Shown here piece after piece: positions 44,311-53,755 of a DNA stretch of 64,000 nucleotides; position 1 is the stretch's first letter, and each line of letters starts with the position of its first letter. A program made the translations under genes and the position numbers. The DNA comes from Saccharopolyspora endophytica (GTDB lineage: Bacteria; Actinomycetota; Actinomycetes; Mycobacteriales; Pseudonocardiaceae): positions 434,001 through 498,000 of the forward strand of contig NZ_JAGPXE010000004.1 in NCBI RefSeq assembly GCF_018070075.1. The letters are read 5' to 3'. Under the pieces are notes generated by a model. It was not told the DNA's origin. It made no database searches and worked only from the letters and a program-made list of their open reading frames with translations.

Positions 44311-46800
44311 TCACTCCTCTTCGCCGGGCGGTGGCCCGCCGCGGATCGAGTAGAGGGCGTTCTCCAGCTCGTCGGGTTTGACCAGCACATCGCGCGCCTT
44401 GGAGCCCTCCGACGGACCGACGACCCCGCGCGATTCGAGCAGGTCCATCAACCGGCCGGCCTTGGCGAACCCGACGCGCAGCTTGCGCTGCAACATCGAC
44501 GTGGACCCGAACTGGCTGGTCACGACAAGCTCGGTCGCCTGCAGCAGGACGTCGAGGTCGTCGCCGATGTCGGAGTCGACCTCCTTCTTCTCCCCCGCCT
44601 TGGCCGCGGTGACCCCGTCGGTGTAGTCCGGGTCGGCCTGGTCCTTGGTGTAGGCGACGATGCGGTGGATCTCGTCGTCGGCGACGAACGAGCCCTGCAC
44701 GCGCACCGGCCGCGAAGCGCCCATCGGCAGGTAGAGCGCGTCGCCCATGCCGATCAGCTTCTCGGCGCCGGGCTGGTCGAGGATGACCCGGGAGTCGGTC
44801 AGCGACGAGGTCGCGAACGCCAGCCGCGAGGGCACGTTGGTCTTGATCAGACCCGTGACCACGTCCACCGACGGCCGCTGGGTGGCCAGCACCAGGTGGA
44901 TGCCGGCGGCTCGGGCCTTCTGCGTGATCCGCACGATCGCGTCCTCGACGTCGCGCGGCGCGGTCATCATCAGGTCGGCCAGCTCGTCGACGATCGCCAG
45001 GATGTAGGGGTAGGGCTTGTACTCGCGCTCGCTGCCCAGCGGCGCGGTGATCTCACCCGAGCGCACCTTGGCGTTGAAGTCGTCGATGTGCCGGACCCGG
45101 TTGGCCTGCATGTCCTGGTACCGCTGCTCCATCTCCTCCACCAGCCAGGCCAGCGCGGCGGCGGCCTTCTTCGGCTGGGTGATGATGGGCGTGATCAGGT
45201 GCGGAATGCCCTCGTAGGGCGTGAGCTCCACCATCTTCGGGTCGATCAGGATCATCCTGACCTCCTGCGGGGTGGCCCGCGCCAGCAACGACACCAGCAT
45301 CGAGTTGACGAAGCTCGACTTACCGGAACCGGTCGAACCCGCGCACAGCAGGTGCGGCATCTTGGACAGGTTCGCGGTCACCATGTGACCTTCGATGTCC
45401 TTGCCCAAGCCCATGACCAGCGGATGCGTGTCCTTGGCGGCTTCGGTGGAGCGCAGCACGTCGCCGAGCCGCACCATCTCGCGGTCGCTGTTGGGCACCT
45501 CGATGCCGACGGCGGACTTGCCGGGGATCGGGGCGAGCAGCCGCACGTTGTCGGTGGCGGCGGCGTAGGCGATGTTCTTGGTCAGCGCGGTGATCTTCTC
45601 GACCTTCACGCCGGGTCCGAGCTCCACCTCGTAGCGGGTGACGGTCGGGCCTCGGGTGAAGCCGGTGACCTGCGCGTCGATGTTGAACTGCTCCAGGACC
45701 GCGGTGATGGCCTCGATCATCGAGTCGTTGGCCTTGCTGCGGCTCTTCGGCGGGTCGCCGTCGGTGAGCACGTCCAGCGGCGGCAGCTGGTAGTCGCCCT
45801 CGACGTCGCGGCTGATCAGCGGCTGGTCGCTCTTCTTCGACTTCTCGGGCTTCTCCGGCTTGGCGGCCGGGACCTCGGCGGCCTTGGGCTTGGCAGGCTT
45901 GGCCGGCTCCTCCGGGACGTCGTCGAGCGAGAGCTGCTCGTCCTGCTCGGACATCGCCGACTGCCGGCGGCGGGACGGGCGGCGCAGCTTGACCGTCTTC
46001 GGGTCGCCTTCGAGCTCGGCCTTGCTGGGCGCGGGTTCGAAGCCGTCCTCGTCGTCGTAGCCCTCGCCGCGCAGCTTGGCGAGCACGTCGCGGACCGAGG
46101 ACCCGGTGAGCACCAGCAGCCCGAACAGCCCGGCGAGGACGAGCACGGGGACGGCGACGTAGCCGGTCAGGCCGTAGGCCAGCGCGCCACCGGCGACGAA
46201 TCCGAGCGCACCTCCCGCGACGGGCCATGCTTCGGCCTCCAACGGGGAACCCGACAGGACGTGGATGGTTCCCAGCGTCGCGAACAGCAGCAGCACCGAG
46301 CCGATGACCACGCGCGGCCGGGCTTCGGGGCTGGTCTCGGTGCGCATCAGGACCACGGCGGTGATCAGAAGGACGATGGGCAGCACGAGCGCGCCGATGC
46401 CGATGACCGAGCGCAGCGCCCAGTCGAACCAGTGACCGACCGGACCGCCGGCCTTCCACCACACGCCCGCGGCCACGATGACGGCCAGCGCCAGGTAGAT
46501 CAGCGCGATCCCGTCGCGGCGGTGGGCGGGGTCGAGCTCGCGGGTCTTGCCGACCGCGCGGACCACGCCGCCGAGTCCGCCACCTTGCTTCTTGGTGTTC
46601 TTGGCGGGGGTGCGCTTCGCGGGCGTCTTGCGCGGCGCGTGCGTCGACCTGGGGCTCGGCTTGCTCTGCCCCTTGGAGGCCGTGCTCTTGCCCTTCGCCC
46701 CCGCGGAGGAGCTGCCACGCTTCGCGGCGGAGCCGCTACGCTGCGTCGCCGCCTTGCCGCGCGACGAGCCCCGCCCCCCGTTAGTTGTCCGGCTCGCCAT
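44311..46800 (-). CDS. ftsK: DNA translocase FtsK
   Basis: 829-residue septal DNA pump that clears chromosome from the septum. A basic Ser/Lys/Arg-rich N-terminus (1-85) is followed by four membrane helices (about 95-235) and a Pro/Lys/Glu linker (about 250-350). The motor has Walker [12 protein letters not shown] (487-497) and Walker [14 protein letters not shown], and the C-terminal gamma winged helix includes [27 protein letters not shown] box 7 nt before ATG 46800 suggests a leaderless mRNA. The open frame extends further upstream without family similarity. Confidence 0.96.
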   Translation of the reverse strand: MASRTTNGGRGSSRGKAATQRSGSAAKRGSSSAGAKGKSTASKGQSKPSPRSTHAPRKTPAKRTPAKNTKKQGGGLGGVVRAVGKTRELDPAHRRDGIALIYLALAVIVAAGVWWKAGGPVGHWFDWALRSVIGIGALVLPIVLLITAVVLMRTETSPEARPRVVIGSVLLLFATLGTIHVLSGSPLEAEAWPVAGGALGFVAGGALAYGLTGYVAVPVLVLAGLFGLLVLTGSSVRDVLAKLRGEGYDDEDGFEPAPSKAELEGDPKTVKLRRPSRRRQSAMSEQDEQLSLDDVPEEPAKPAKPKAAEVPAAKPEKPEKSKKSDQPLISRDVEGDYQLPPLDVLTDGDPPKSRSKANDSMIEAITAVLEQFNIDAQVTGFTRGPTVTRYEVELGPGVKVEKITALTKNIAYAAATDNVRLLAPIPGKSAVGIEVPNSDREMVRLGDVLRSTEAAKDTHPLVMGLGKDIEGHMVTANLSKMPHLLCAGSTGSGKSSFVNSMLVSLLARATPQEVRMILIDPKMVELTPYEGIPHLITPIITQPKKAAAALAWLVEEMEQRYQDMQANRVRHIDDFNAKVRSGEITAPLGSEREYKPYPYILAIVDELADLMMTAPRDVEDAIVRITQKARAAGIHLVLATQRPSVDVVTGLIKTNVPSRLAFATSSLTDSRVILDQPGAEKLIGMGDALYLPMGASRPVRVQGSFVADDEIHRIVAYTKDQADPDYTDGVTAAKAGEKKEVDSDIGDDLDVLLQATELVVTSQFGSTSMLQRKLRVGFAKAGRLMDLLESRGVVGPSEGSKARDVLVKPDELENALYSIRGGPPPGEEE

Positions 46801-46807
46801 GCCCCAC

Positions 46808-46813
46808 ACGGTA
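46808..46813 (-). promoter_or_regulatory. -10 box upstream of ftsK
   Basis: TACCGT on the minus strand, 7 nt before the ATG at 46800. The intervening GTGGGGC is too close to the ATG to serve well as a ribosome site. Confidence 0.45.
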
Positions 46814-46893
46814 TCGGCACCCGCCTCTCCCGTCACAACAACCACAGGGGTTCGCGCCCTTCCGGCGCACAAGCCATGAGATCCTTGCCCATC

Positions 46894-47730
46894 ATGGTTG
46901 CCCTGCCCAGCGGCCCGGAGCCGACACACCGAAGCGACCGCGAGAACCTGTTCCGCGCCACGCCGAGGCTGTGGCGTGCGCTGATGCGCGTGGACCGCGC
47001 GGTGATCGCGCTGACCGGGCGGCTGGTCATCACCGGCGACGTGCCGGACGACCTGCGCGGGAAGCCGCTGCTGATGGCGGCCAACCACATCGGGAACCTG
47101 GATCCGCTGGTGCTCATCGCGGCCTGCCGGGAGCGCAGGATCTCGCCGCGCTTCGTGGCCACGGGCGGCCTGTTCGACGCGCCGGTGATCGGTTCGATCA
47201 TGCGCGCCGGACGTCACGTCCGCGCCGACCGGGGCAAGGCGAGCGCGGGCGAGGCGCTGGGCAAGGTCGTCAACGCCCTCACCGAGGACGCGAATCCGGT
47301 TCTGGTCTACCCGGAGGGACGGCTCACCCTGGAGCCGAACATGTGGCCCGAGCGCGGCAAGACCGGTGTCGCGCGGATGGCGCTGGCCGCCGGGACCCCG
47401 GTGATCCCGATCAGCCAGTGGGGCGCGCACGAGGCCATGTGCTACGGCATGGTCCGCGTGGAAAGTGCCCATGACCTGTGGGTTCTGTTCTCGTCGTGGC
47501 TGCGGGCGGTCGTGCGGCGACCGACGATGCGGGTCCACTTCGGCGCTCCCGTCGACCTCTCCGACCTGGCCGCCGATCGCGTCGGTGACGCCGCGCGCGC
47601 CCGCGATCGCATCATGCGCGCCATCACCGAGGGCCTGATCCCGCTGCGCATCGACGAGCCCGAGGCGCCGCTGCACCACGACCCGACCCGCCCGGTCACC
47701 GACAAGCCCTCCCCCTGGCTGAGCCGGTGA
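46894..47730 (+). CDS. 1-acyl-glycerol-3-phosphate acyltransferase-like (PlsC family)
   Basis: 278 residues. PlsC motifs: block [11 protein letters not shown] (Nx4D variant with His), block [19 protein letters not shown], block [11 protein letters not shown] and block IV TPVIPIS. It likely acylates lysophosphatidic acid or a related lipid at the membrane. ATG 46894 is taken; ATG 46876 in frame is an alternative. Divergent from ftsK. Confidence 0.88.
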   Translation: MVALPSGPEPTHRSDRENLFRATPRLWRALMRVDRAVIALTGRLVITGDVPDDLRGKPLLMAANHIGNLDPLVLIAACRERRISPRFVATGGLFDAPVIGSIMRAGRHVRADRGKASAGEALGKVVNALTEDANPVLVYPEGRLTLEPNMWPERGKTGVARMALAAGTPVIPISQWGAHEAMCYGMVRVESAHDLWVLFSSWLRAVVRRPTMRVHFGAPVDLSDLAADRVGDAARARDRIMRAITEGLIPLRIDEPEAPLHHDPTRPVTDKPSPWLSR

Positions 47731-47856
47731 CCGAGCGGAAACGCGGCCGGTTCGACCATTTTTCGCCAATCACGATCCCTGAACCGATTCGATCTCGTTA
47801 ACTGTCCACACTGCATCGCCGTCACCGGCGAGAACTCGGACAGACGAGGACGATCC

Positions 47857-49431
47857 GTGAAAAAAGTCGCCACCACCGCGCTGGCGCTCGGGCTGCTGAT
47901 CGGCTTATCGCCGACGGTCGGCTCGGCATCCGCCGCGCCGGCACCCGAATTCACCCCGGCACCGATCCAGTGGGGCCCGTGCGAGAGCGAGTCCCTGCAG
48001 AAGGCCGGTGCCGAGTGCGGCAAGGTCTCGGTTCCGCTGGACTACGCCGACCCGGCCGGCGAGCAGATCAAGCTCGCGGTCTCGCGCATCAAGCACACCG
48101 TCCCGGAGGACCAGTACCAGGGAGTCATGCTGGTCAACCCGGGTGGTCCGGGCGGTTCCGGGCTGAACCTGAGCGTGCTCGGCTCGTACGTCCCGAAGAA
48201 CGCAGGCGCGGCCTACGACTGGATCGGCTTCGATCCGCGCGGTGTGGGCAGCAGTGAGCCCGCGCTGTCGTGCGACCCGAACTACTTCGGCTACGACCGC
48301 CCGCACTACGTGCCGACTCCCGAGCTGGAGAAGACCTGGCTGGAGCGCACCGAGAGCTACGCGAAGGCGTGCGGCAACGCGGGCAAGCTCCTCGACCACA
48401 TCAAGACCACCGATTCGGTCGAGGACATGGACAGCATCCGCGAGGCGCTGGGCCAGGAGCAGATCAACTACTACGGCTTCTCCTACGGCACCTACCTCGG
48501 CCAGGTCTACGGCACGCTGCACCCGGAGCGGATGCGGCGCGTGGTGATGGACGGCGTGGTCGACGTCGAGGACATCTGGTACCAGGCCAACCTGAACCAG
48601 GACGTGGCCTTCGACCGCAACATCAAGATCTTCTTCGACTGGGTCGCCCGCAACGACGCGACCTACCACCTGGGCACCACCGCGGCCGACGTGGAGAAGC
48701 AGTACTACGACCAGCTCGCCAAGCTCGACCAGCAGCCCGCCGGTGACGTGATCGGCTCCTCGGAGTGGACGGACCTGTTCTTGCAGGCCGGCTACTCGAC
48801 GTCGGTCTGGCCGGAGCGCGCGCAGGCGTTCTCGGCGTGGGTCAACAACGGCGACTGGGCCCCGGCCAAGGCGCTCTACGACGACACCAACGCCCCGGGC
48901 GACGACAACGGCTACGCCATCTACACGGGCGTGCAGTGCACGGACGTCCAGTGGCCGACCAGCTGGGAGCAGTGGCGCAAGGACAACTGGGAGACCCACG
49001 CCAAGGCGCCCTTCGAGACCTGGGGCAACGCCTGGTACAACGCCCCGTGCTTGAACTGGCCCGCCAAGGCGGGCAAGCCGGTCGAGGTCGACGGCAGCGA
49101 GGTCGAGAGCGCGCTGCTCATCAGCGAGGAGCTCGACGCCGCCACCCCGTTCCCGGGCGCCCTGGAAGCCCGCAAGCGCTTCCCGAACTCCAGCCTCATC
49201 AGCCTCCCCGGCGGCACCACCCACTCGGGCTCGCTGAGCGGGAACGCCTGCGAGGACGACCAGATCGCGGACTACCTGCTGACGGGCGAGCTCCCCGCCC
49301 GCCAGCCCGGCGACGGCCCGGACACCACGTGCGAACCCCTGCCGCAACCCACCCCCGAGCAGGTCGGCACCCAGTCCACCCACGGCCAACCAACAGTCCT
49401 GCAAGAAGCCCTGCAGTCCAACCACCGCTGA
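47857..49431 (+). CDS. Secreted alpha/beta-hydrolase peptidase (tripeptidyl aminopeptidase type)
   Basis: 524 residues. GTG 47857 follows GAGGAC. Signal peptide with ATTALALGLLIGLSPTVGSA. Oxyanion loop NPGGPGGSG, nucleophile GFSYG (Ser209), acid Asp427 (EELDAATPFPGA) and His456 (GGTTHSG) followed by a Cys-containing TAP-like C-terminal domain. This is the pattern of Streptomyces tripeptidyl aminopeptidases/SlpD-E proteins, which trim tripeptides from secreted proteins. Ends at a strong terminator. Confidence 0.92.
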   Translation: MKKVATTALALGLLIGLSPTVGSASAAPAPEFTPAPIQWGPCESESLQKAGAECGKVSVPLDYADPAGEQIKLAVSRIKHTVPEDQYQGVMLVNPGGPGGSGLNLSVLGSYVPKNAGAAYDWIGFDPRGVGSSEPALSCDPNYFGYDRPHYVPTPELEKTWLERTESYAKACGNAGKLLDHIKTTDSVEDMDSIREALGQEQINYYGFSYGTYLGQVYGTLHPERMRRVVMDGVVDVEDIWYQANLNQDVAFDRNIKIFFDWVARNDATYHLGTTAADVEKQYYDQLAKLDQQPAGDVIGSSEWTDLFLQAGYSTSVWPERAQAFSAWVNNGDWAPAKALYDDTNAPGDDNGYAIYTGVQCTDVQWPTSWEQWRKDNWETHAKAPFETWGNAWYNAPCLNWPAKAGKPVEVDGSEVESALLISEELDAATPFPGALEARKRFPNSSLISLPGGTTHSGSLSGNACEDDQIADYLLTGELPARQPGDGPDTTCEPLPQPTPEQVGTQSTHGQPTVLQEALQSNHR

Positions 49432-49445
49432 CCCACCCCAAGAAG

Positions 49446-49476
49446 ACGGGCCGACCTCCCCAGGAGGCCGGCCCGT
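49446..49476 (+). terminator. Intrinsic terminator after the secreted peptidase
   Basis: Stem ACGGGCCG-CCTCC / GGAGG-CGGCCCGT (one A/C mismatch) followed by a T-rich run TCTTTCTTTT. It probably also serves the convergent TetR gene. Confidence 0.92.
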
Positions 49477-49495
49477 TCTTTCTTTTCGCTGGGCG

Positions 49496-50128
49496 CTATT
49501 TCGCGATCAGGAGGTCCAGCAAGCGAGCGAGTTCTTCGGCGAGGCCGGCGACCTGGTCGTCCATTTCGGACAGTTGGTGGAGCAGGGCGAGCTGGAAGAC
49601 GCCGTCGAGGGTCGCGTAGGCGGCTGCCTGGGAGGTGGCCGGTTCGGTGCCGGAGAGCTCGGCGTAGCGGCTCAGGACGCGCCAGATCATCTCCTGCCTG
49701 CGACCGTCGATGTCGAGCACGTCGTTGCGGAACGACTCGTCGAACAGGCTCTGGTTGCGCAGGTCGTACCAGAGCCGGTGCAGGTGGGCGTCGGCCTCGA
49801 GGGTCCCGAAGAACATGTCGACGAAGCCGCTCCGGAGCTCTTCGGCCGTGCCCGCGTTCGCCACGACGTCGTCGTAGCGGGTCACGCAGACCTCTTCGTA
49901 CTGCCGGACCGCCTGGGTGATCAGGTCCCGCTTGTCGGCGAAGTAGTAGTGCAGAACGCCGTGCGAGAACTCGGAGTTCTGCGCGATCTCCCGCAGGCTC
50001 GTGCGCGCGTATCCCAGGTCGGCGAGGGTCTGCAGCGTCGCGACGGCGAGCTCCCTGCGTCGCGTCTCGAACTTGTCGACCTGACGGCGAGCGATCCGCT
50101 CCTGCTTGGTTTCAGCGACCTCGGTCAC
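49496..50128 (-). CDS. TetR-family repressor
   Basis: 210 residues. Helix-turn-helix about 25-70: ELAVATLQTLADLGYARTSL, REIAQNSEFSHGVLHYYFADK. The C-terminal ligand domain is all-helical and related to TetR proteins that control fatty-acid or xenobiotic degradation. Start GTG 50128. It is divergent from the SDR gene across 188 bp that contain two matching palindromes, so it most likely represses both directions. Confidence 0.92.
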   Translation of the reverse strand: MTEVAETKQERIARRQVDKFETRRRELAVATLQTLADLGYARTSLREIAQNSEFSHGVLHYYFADKRDLITQAVRQYEEVCVTRYDDVVANAGTAEELRSGFVDMFFGTLEADAHLHRLWYDLRNQSLFDESFRNDVLDIDGRRQEMIWRVLSRYAELSGTEPATSQAAAYATLDGVFQLALLHQLSEMDDQVAGLAEELARLLDLLIAK

Positions 50129-50197
50129 GGGTTCGTCCCTGTCGGCTGGCTGGTTCCGGCGTTGTGGCTGTCCGCCAGTCTATCTCCCGCCCTTCTC

Positions 50198-50236
50198 TTT
50201 GACAGTTGTCAAAGAATTTCTTGACGACTGTCAAAG
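50198..50236. promoter_or_regulatory. Paired TetR operator
   Basis: Two related inverted repeats: TTTGACAGTTGTCAAA (50198-50213, 7-bp perfect arms) and TTGACGACTGTCAA (50221-50234, 5-bp arms). Their centres are 22 bp apart, two helical turns, so both face the same side. They lie between the divergent TetR and SDR genes. Confidence 0.8.
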
Positions 50237-50316
50237 GACGCTTCTATGGTGTGACCCAACTCGCACCCCGGGTTCGAGGGCGGCGCGCAGCAGTGATCTC
50301 AAGGAGGAGATTCCGC

Positions 50317-51120
50317 ATGACCAGTTACGACCTGTCCGGAAGAAGAGCCCTGGTCACAGGGGGTGCGCGCGGTCTGGGAGCCGGAATGGCCGAGGCGCTG
50401 GCCGCCGCGGGCGCCGCCGTGGCCATCGGCGACGTGCTCGACGACGAGGGCAAGCAGACCGCCGAGTCGCTGCGCGCGAAGGGCGCGACGGCGGAGTTCG
50501 TCAAGCTCGACATCACCGACGAGGACAGCTGGGCCGCGGCGGTCCCGGAGGTCATCGCCTCGCTCGGCGGGTTCGACCTGCTGGTCAACAACGCCGGTGT
50601 CGAGATCACCAGCCTCGTAGCCGATCTCGACCCCGCCGACGTCCGCAGGATGCTCGACGTCAACGTGCTCGGCACGGCGTTGGGGCTCAAGCACGCCTTC
50701 CGCGCCATGCGCCCGGACGGTCCGGCCGGAAACGGCGGCGCCGTGGTCAACGTCGCCTCCGTCGCGGCCACCATCGCCTTCCCCGGGATCTCGATCTACT
50801 CCGCGACGAAGTCCGCGATCGACCGGCTGACCAGGGTCGCGGCGGCGGAGTCCGGGAAGCTCGGCTACGGGGTTCGCGTGAACTGCATCTACCCCGGCCT
50901 GACCCCGACCGCGATGGGCAACCAGCTCGCCGTCGACTGCGCGGAGATCGGGTTGTTCCCCTCCCCCGAGGAAGCCGCCAAGGCGGTCGTGGACCTCACG
51001 CCGCAGGGACGGCTCGGGCAGGTCGACGACATGGCCGACGCCGTCGTGTTCCTGGCATCGGGCGCCGCCAAGTACATCACCGGCGCAGGACTCCCGGTCG
51101 ACGGCGGCATGGGCATGTGA
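50317..51120 (+). CDS. Short-chain dehydrogenase/reductase
   Basis: 267 residues, ATG 50317 after AAGGAGGAG. Complete classical SDR motifs: TGGARGLG cofactor site, NNAG, catalytic Ser in NVASVAA, YSATK, and C-terminal GGMGM. NAD(P)-dependent alcohol/ketone oxidoreductase; substrate unknown. The second gene, 30 bp downstream, is a saccharopine-dehydrogenase-like oxidoreductase. Together with the TetR operator this looks like an inducible catabolic or detoxification operon. Confidence 0.92.
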   Translation: MTSYDLSGRRALVTGGARGLGAGMAEALAAAGAAVAIGDVLDDEGKQTAESLRAKGATAEFVKLDITDEDSWAAAVPEVIASLGGFDLLVNNAGVEITSLVADLDPADVRRMLDVNVLGTALGLKHAFRAMRPDGPAGNGGAVVNVASVAATIAFPGISIYSATKSAIDRLTRVAAAESGKLGYGVRVNCIYPGLTPTAMGNQLAVDCAEIGLFPSPEEAAKAVVDLTPQGRLGQVDDMADAVVFLASGAAKYITGAGLPVDGGMGM

Positions 51121-51150
51121 CCCGCTTCTGCACTGCGAAAGGACGAATTC

Positions 51151-52278
51151 GTGAGCACTGACAAGCCTGTTGTCGTCTACGGGGCCTCCGGCTACACGGG
51201 ACGCCTCATCTGCGAATACCTGCGCGAGCACAACATCCCGTTCCTGGCCGCCGGCCGCGATCACCAGCGCGTCAAGGAAGCCGTCGAGGCGGTTCCCGGC
51301 GTGGAGACCGTGCCGCACGAGATCGTCGAGGTGGAGCACGACGCGGCGGCGCTGGCCGAGGCGTTCCGCGGCGCGAAGGTCGTGCTCAACACGGTCGGCC
51401 CCTTCGCCCGCCACGGGCACGAGGTCGTGCAGGCGTGCCTGGACATCGGCGCGCACTACACCGACCCCAACGGCGAGCAGAACTGGATGATCGACGTGGA
51501 ACAGCGCTACGGCGCCGATTTCGCGGCCCAGGGCCTGCTGCTGTCCCCCGGTCTGGCGCAGATGTACACCATCGGCGAGATCGCGGCCAACATCTGCCTG
51601 GAGACCCCGGGGCTGGACACCCTCGACATCCAGGTGTTCTGGAAGGGCTACCCGACCGTCGCCTCGACCAACACGATCCTGACCAACGCGGCGTTCTCCG
51701 AAGCCTTCTACCTGGAGCAGAACCAGTTCGTGGCGTGGCCCGCCGACGGTGGCCTGACCGAGGTCGTCGTTCCGGGACAGCACGAGCTCGCGCTCGCGCT
51801 GCCGTGGGGCGGCACCTCGCACCCGGTGTGGTTCTACAACGACCCCCGGGTCGCCAACGCCCGAGCGTCGGGCGGGGTGTTCAACCGCGAGCTGATGCAG
51901 GCGGTCCCGCAGATCGTCACGGCCGCCCTGCAGCAGATGGAGGGCAAGTCCGAGCAGGAGAAGTACGAGATCATCGACGCCACGTCGGCGCAGGTGCGAA
52001 GCGAGATGCCACCGAGGGAGAACCCGCGGATCAACACCTCGCTGGACTCGGTGCACGCCTCGGGTCCGCTGGGACGCGCGCACTGCGTCATCCACGGCAA
52101 CTGCAACTACAAGCAGACCGCACTGCTCAACGTGCACGCGGCCGCGCACCTGCTGCAGGACCGCCCCCGGCGAGCGGGTTTCGCCTCCGGCTGCCAGGCG
52201 TTCGGGCACCGGGAGCTGCTGGGCACGCTGCGCGCCTTCGGGCTCGTGCTCAACCCGATCGTCGAAGTCCACCAGTGA
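51151..52278 (+). CDS. Saccharopine-dehydrogenase-like NAD(P)-binding protein
   Basis: 375 residues from GTG 51151. N-terminal Rossmann fold VVVYGASGYTGRLICEYL, then VLNTVGPFARHGHEVVQACL and GAHYTDPNGEQ, which resemble the saccharopine dehydrogenase / trans-acting enoyl reductase superfamily. The C-terminal half (about 160-375) has no motif I can name. Probably an oxidoreductase working with the upstream SDR. Ends next to a long C-rich tract. Confidence 0.85.
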   Translation: MSTDKPVVVYGASGYTGRLICEYLREHNIPFLAAGRDHQRVKEAVEAVPGVETVPHEIVEVEHDAAALAEAFRGAKVVLNTVGPFARHGHEVVQACLDIGAHYTDPNGEQNWMIDVEQRYGADFAAQGLLLSPGLAQMYTIGEIAANICLETPGLDTLDIQVFWKGYPTVASTNTILTNAAFSEAFYLEQNQFVAWPADGGLTEVVVPGQHELALALPWGGTSHPVWFYNDPRVANARASGGVFNRELMQAVPQIVTAALQQMEGKSEQEKYEIIDATSAQVRSEMPPRENPRINTSLDSVHASGPLGRAHCVIHGNCNYKQTALLNVHAAAHLLQDRPRRAGFASGCQAFGHRELLGTLRAFGLVLNPIVEVHQ

Positions 52279-52307
52279 CCCGCCGAGCCGGGCGCCGCCC
52301 GCCGGCG

Positions 52308-52337
52308 CCCCCCCCCCCCGCCCCCGCCCCCCCCCCC
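52308..52337. repeat. Poly-C tract
   Basis: C12-G-C5-G-C11 in 30 bp between the convergent stops of the oxidoreductase gene and the Pup gene. Such a run is slippage-prone and could vary in length between cells, or reflect assembly uncertainty. It can form a G-quadruplex on the minus strand. Confidence 0.9.
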
Positions 52338-52348
52338 AACCCCTCTTC

Positions 52349-52537
52349 TCACTGCCCGTTCTTCTGCACGTAGCCCCGGACGAAGTCCTGCGGGTTGTCC
52401 TCCAGGACGTCGTCGATGTCGTCGAGCAGTTCGTCGGTGTCCTCGTCGAGCTGCTCGCGGCGCTGGTGGCCCGACGTCGTCGGGGTCGGGGCGTCCTCGT
52501 CGTCGTCCGGGGGTCTGCGGGTCCTGTCCTGGTGCAT
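52349..52537 (-). CDS. pup: Prokaryotic ubiquitin-like protein Pup, variant ending NGQ
   Basis: 62-residue acidic protein. ATG 52537 has GGAGG 5 nt upstream; an in-frame GTG at 52549 is less likely. The C-terminal half HQRREQLDEDTDELLDDIDD continuing VLEDNPQDFVRGYVQKNGQ is unmistakably Pup (helical Dop/PafA/Mpa-binding region). Pup normally ends GGQ or GGE; here Gly is replaced by Asn60, giving NGQ. The N-terminal part is disordered and Asp/Pro-rich as usual. None of dop, pafA, prcBA or mpa is nearby, so it may be a second, orphan Pup. Confidence 0.88.
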   Translation of the reverse strand: MHQDRTRRPPDDDEDAPTPTTSGHQRREQLDEDTDELLDDIDDVLEDNPQDFVRGYVQKNGQ

Positions 52538-52606
52538 GTGGGCCTCCACGGTCGGCGGGCTCGCCCGCTGGCCATACCCGTTGCGGTGGAACGCGAATCC
52601 CCGCGC

Positions 52607-52885
52607 TCAGCTCGCCTTCCGGAGCAGGCTGCGGCGCTCCTGCTCGCCGAGGCCGCCCCACACGCCGTAGGGTTCGTGGGACCGCAGCGCGTGCTCGCGG
52701 CACTGGGCGATGACCGGGCAACGTCGGCAGACGGCCTTGGCCTGGCGCTCCCGCTGGGCTCGGCGCTCGCCGCGTTCGTTGTCCGGGTGGAAGAACCGGG
52801 CGGTCCTGAGGTCCCGGCACGCGGCGCGCAGCTGCCAGTGCCAGGAGTCGCTGTTGGGTTTCGGAAGGCGCTCCGTGGCGGTCAT
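52607..52885 (-). CDS. WhiB-family Fe-S regulator (WhiB3-like)
   Basis: 92 residues from ATG 52885 after GGAGGTGAG. Four cluster cysteines (23, 53, 56, 62) in AACRDL and VCRRCPVIAQC, then the GVWGG turn and a basic tail RRSLLRK. The WHWQLRAAC, FFHPDNERGERR and EPYGVWGGL segments are those of WhiB3-type proteins, which sense redox/NO through a 4Fe-4S cluster and bind sigma factor region 4. With an NO synthase in the same window, an NO link is conceivable but only an inference. Confidence 0.94.
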   Translation of the reverse strand: MTATERLPKPNSDSWHWQLRAACRDLRTARFFHPDNERGERRAQRERQAKAVCRRCPVIAQCREHALRSHEPYGVWGGLGEQERRSLLRKAS

Positions 52886-52957
52886 TCTCACCTCCGTGCT
52901 GCAGACGCTGATCATCCGGTCGATCATCGGAATACCCGATGGGGGCTCGGTTCACAC

Positions 52958-53755
52958 ATGGCGGCGTCCGGTTCGGACCGGGCCGTTGCGGGTAGCCCGG
53001 AGTCGATGCAGCGCACGAGGACCGAACTCGACCGCCCGGACCTGTCCGAGGCCGGCGTCGTGGCGTGGCACGTCGAGGGCCCGGGCCCTCCGTTGGTGTG
53101 CGTGCACGGCGCCGGGGTCTCCAGCCGGGAACTGCTGCCGTTCGTCTCGGGCCGGGCCGGTGTGCGCGAGACGTGGGCGGTGGACCTGCCCGGCTTCGGG
53201 TCCAGCCGTCGTTCCGGGCGCCCGCTCGGCCTCCACGACCTGGCGCAGGCCCTGGACGTGTGGCGCCAGCAGGCGGGATTGGCGGAGGTCGTGCTGCTCG
53301 GATGCTCCTTCGGGTGCCAGATCGCCGTCGAGGCGGCGCTGCTGGCCCCGGAGCGCGTGCGCGGGCTCGTCCTGGTCGGCCCGACCACCGACCCGCGCGC
53401 CCGCACCTGGCAGGGGCAGGTGCGCCGGTGGTTGCGCAACGCCCGCTGCGAACCGCGCCGGCTCGCACCGCTGACCTTCCGCGACTACCGGGAAGCCGGC
53501 CCCCGGCGCGTGGTGACCAGCTTCGCCGAGTCGATCCACGACCGCGTCGAGGACAAGCTGCCCCGGGTCGGCGCGCCAGCGCTGGTCGTGCGCGGCGAGC
53601 ACGACGCGCTGGTGCCGCAGGACTGGGCGCAGCGGGTCACCCGGCTGCTCCCGGAAGCGCGCCTGCTGGTCTGGCCCGGCGCGGCGCACATGGTGCCGTT
53701 CGCGGCGCCCGACGACCTGGGGAGCGCGGTCGAGGACTTCCTCGCCGCGGTGTGA
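52958..53755 (+). CDS. Alpha/beta-hydrolase
   Basis: 265 residues from ATG 52958; ATG 53006 is an alternative. Oxyanion HGAGVSSREL, nucleophile elbow LLGCSFGCQIAVE (GxSxG), acid GEHDALVP and His PGAAHMVPF complete the fold. Likely an esterase, lactonase or C-C hydrolase; substrate unknown. Its stop codon abuts the stop of the convergent anti-sigma gene with no base between. Confidence 0.88.
   Translation: MAASGSDRAVAGSPESMQRTRTELDRPDLSEAGVVAWHVEGPGPPLVCVHGAGVSSRELLPFVSGRAGVRETWAVDLPGFGSSRRSGRPLGLHDLAQALDVWRQQAGLAEVVLLGCSFGCQIAVEAALLAPERVRGLVLVGPTTDPRARTWQGQVRRWLRNARCEPRRLAPLTFRDYREAGPRRVVTSFAESIHDRVEDKLPRVGAPALVVRGEHDALVPQDWAQRVTRLLPEARLLVWPGAAHMVPFAAPDDLGSAVEDFLAAV

Noticed and set aside
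44287..47730. Plus-strand open frame of over 1100 codons across ftsK
   Set aside because: It is the antisense phase of ftsK joined in frame to the PlsC-like gene; only the part from 46894 has family motifs. Long antisense frames are normal at this GC content.
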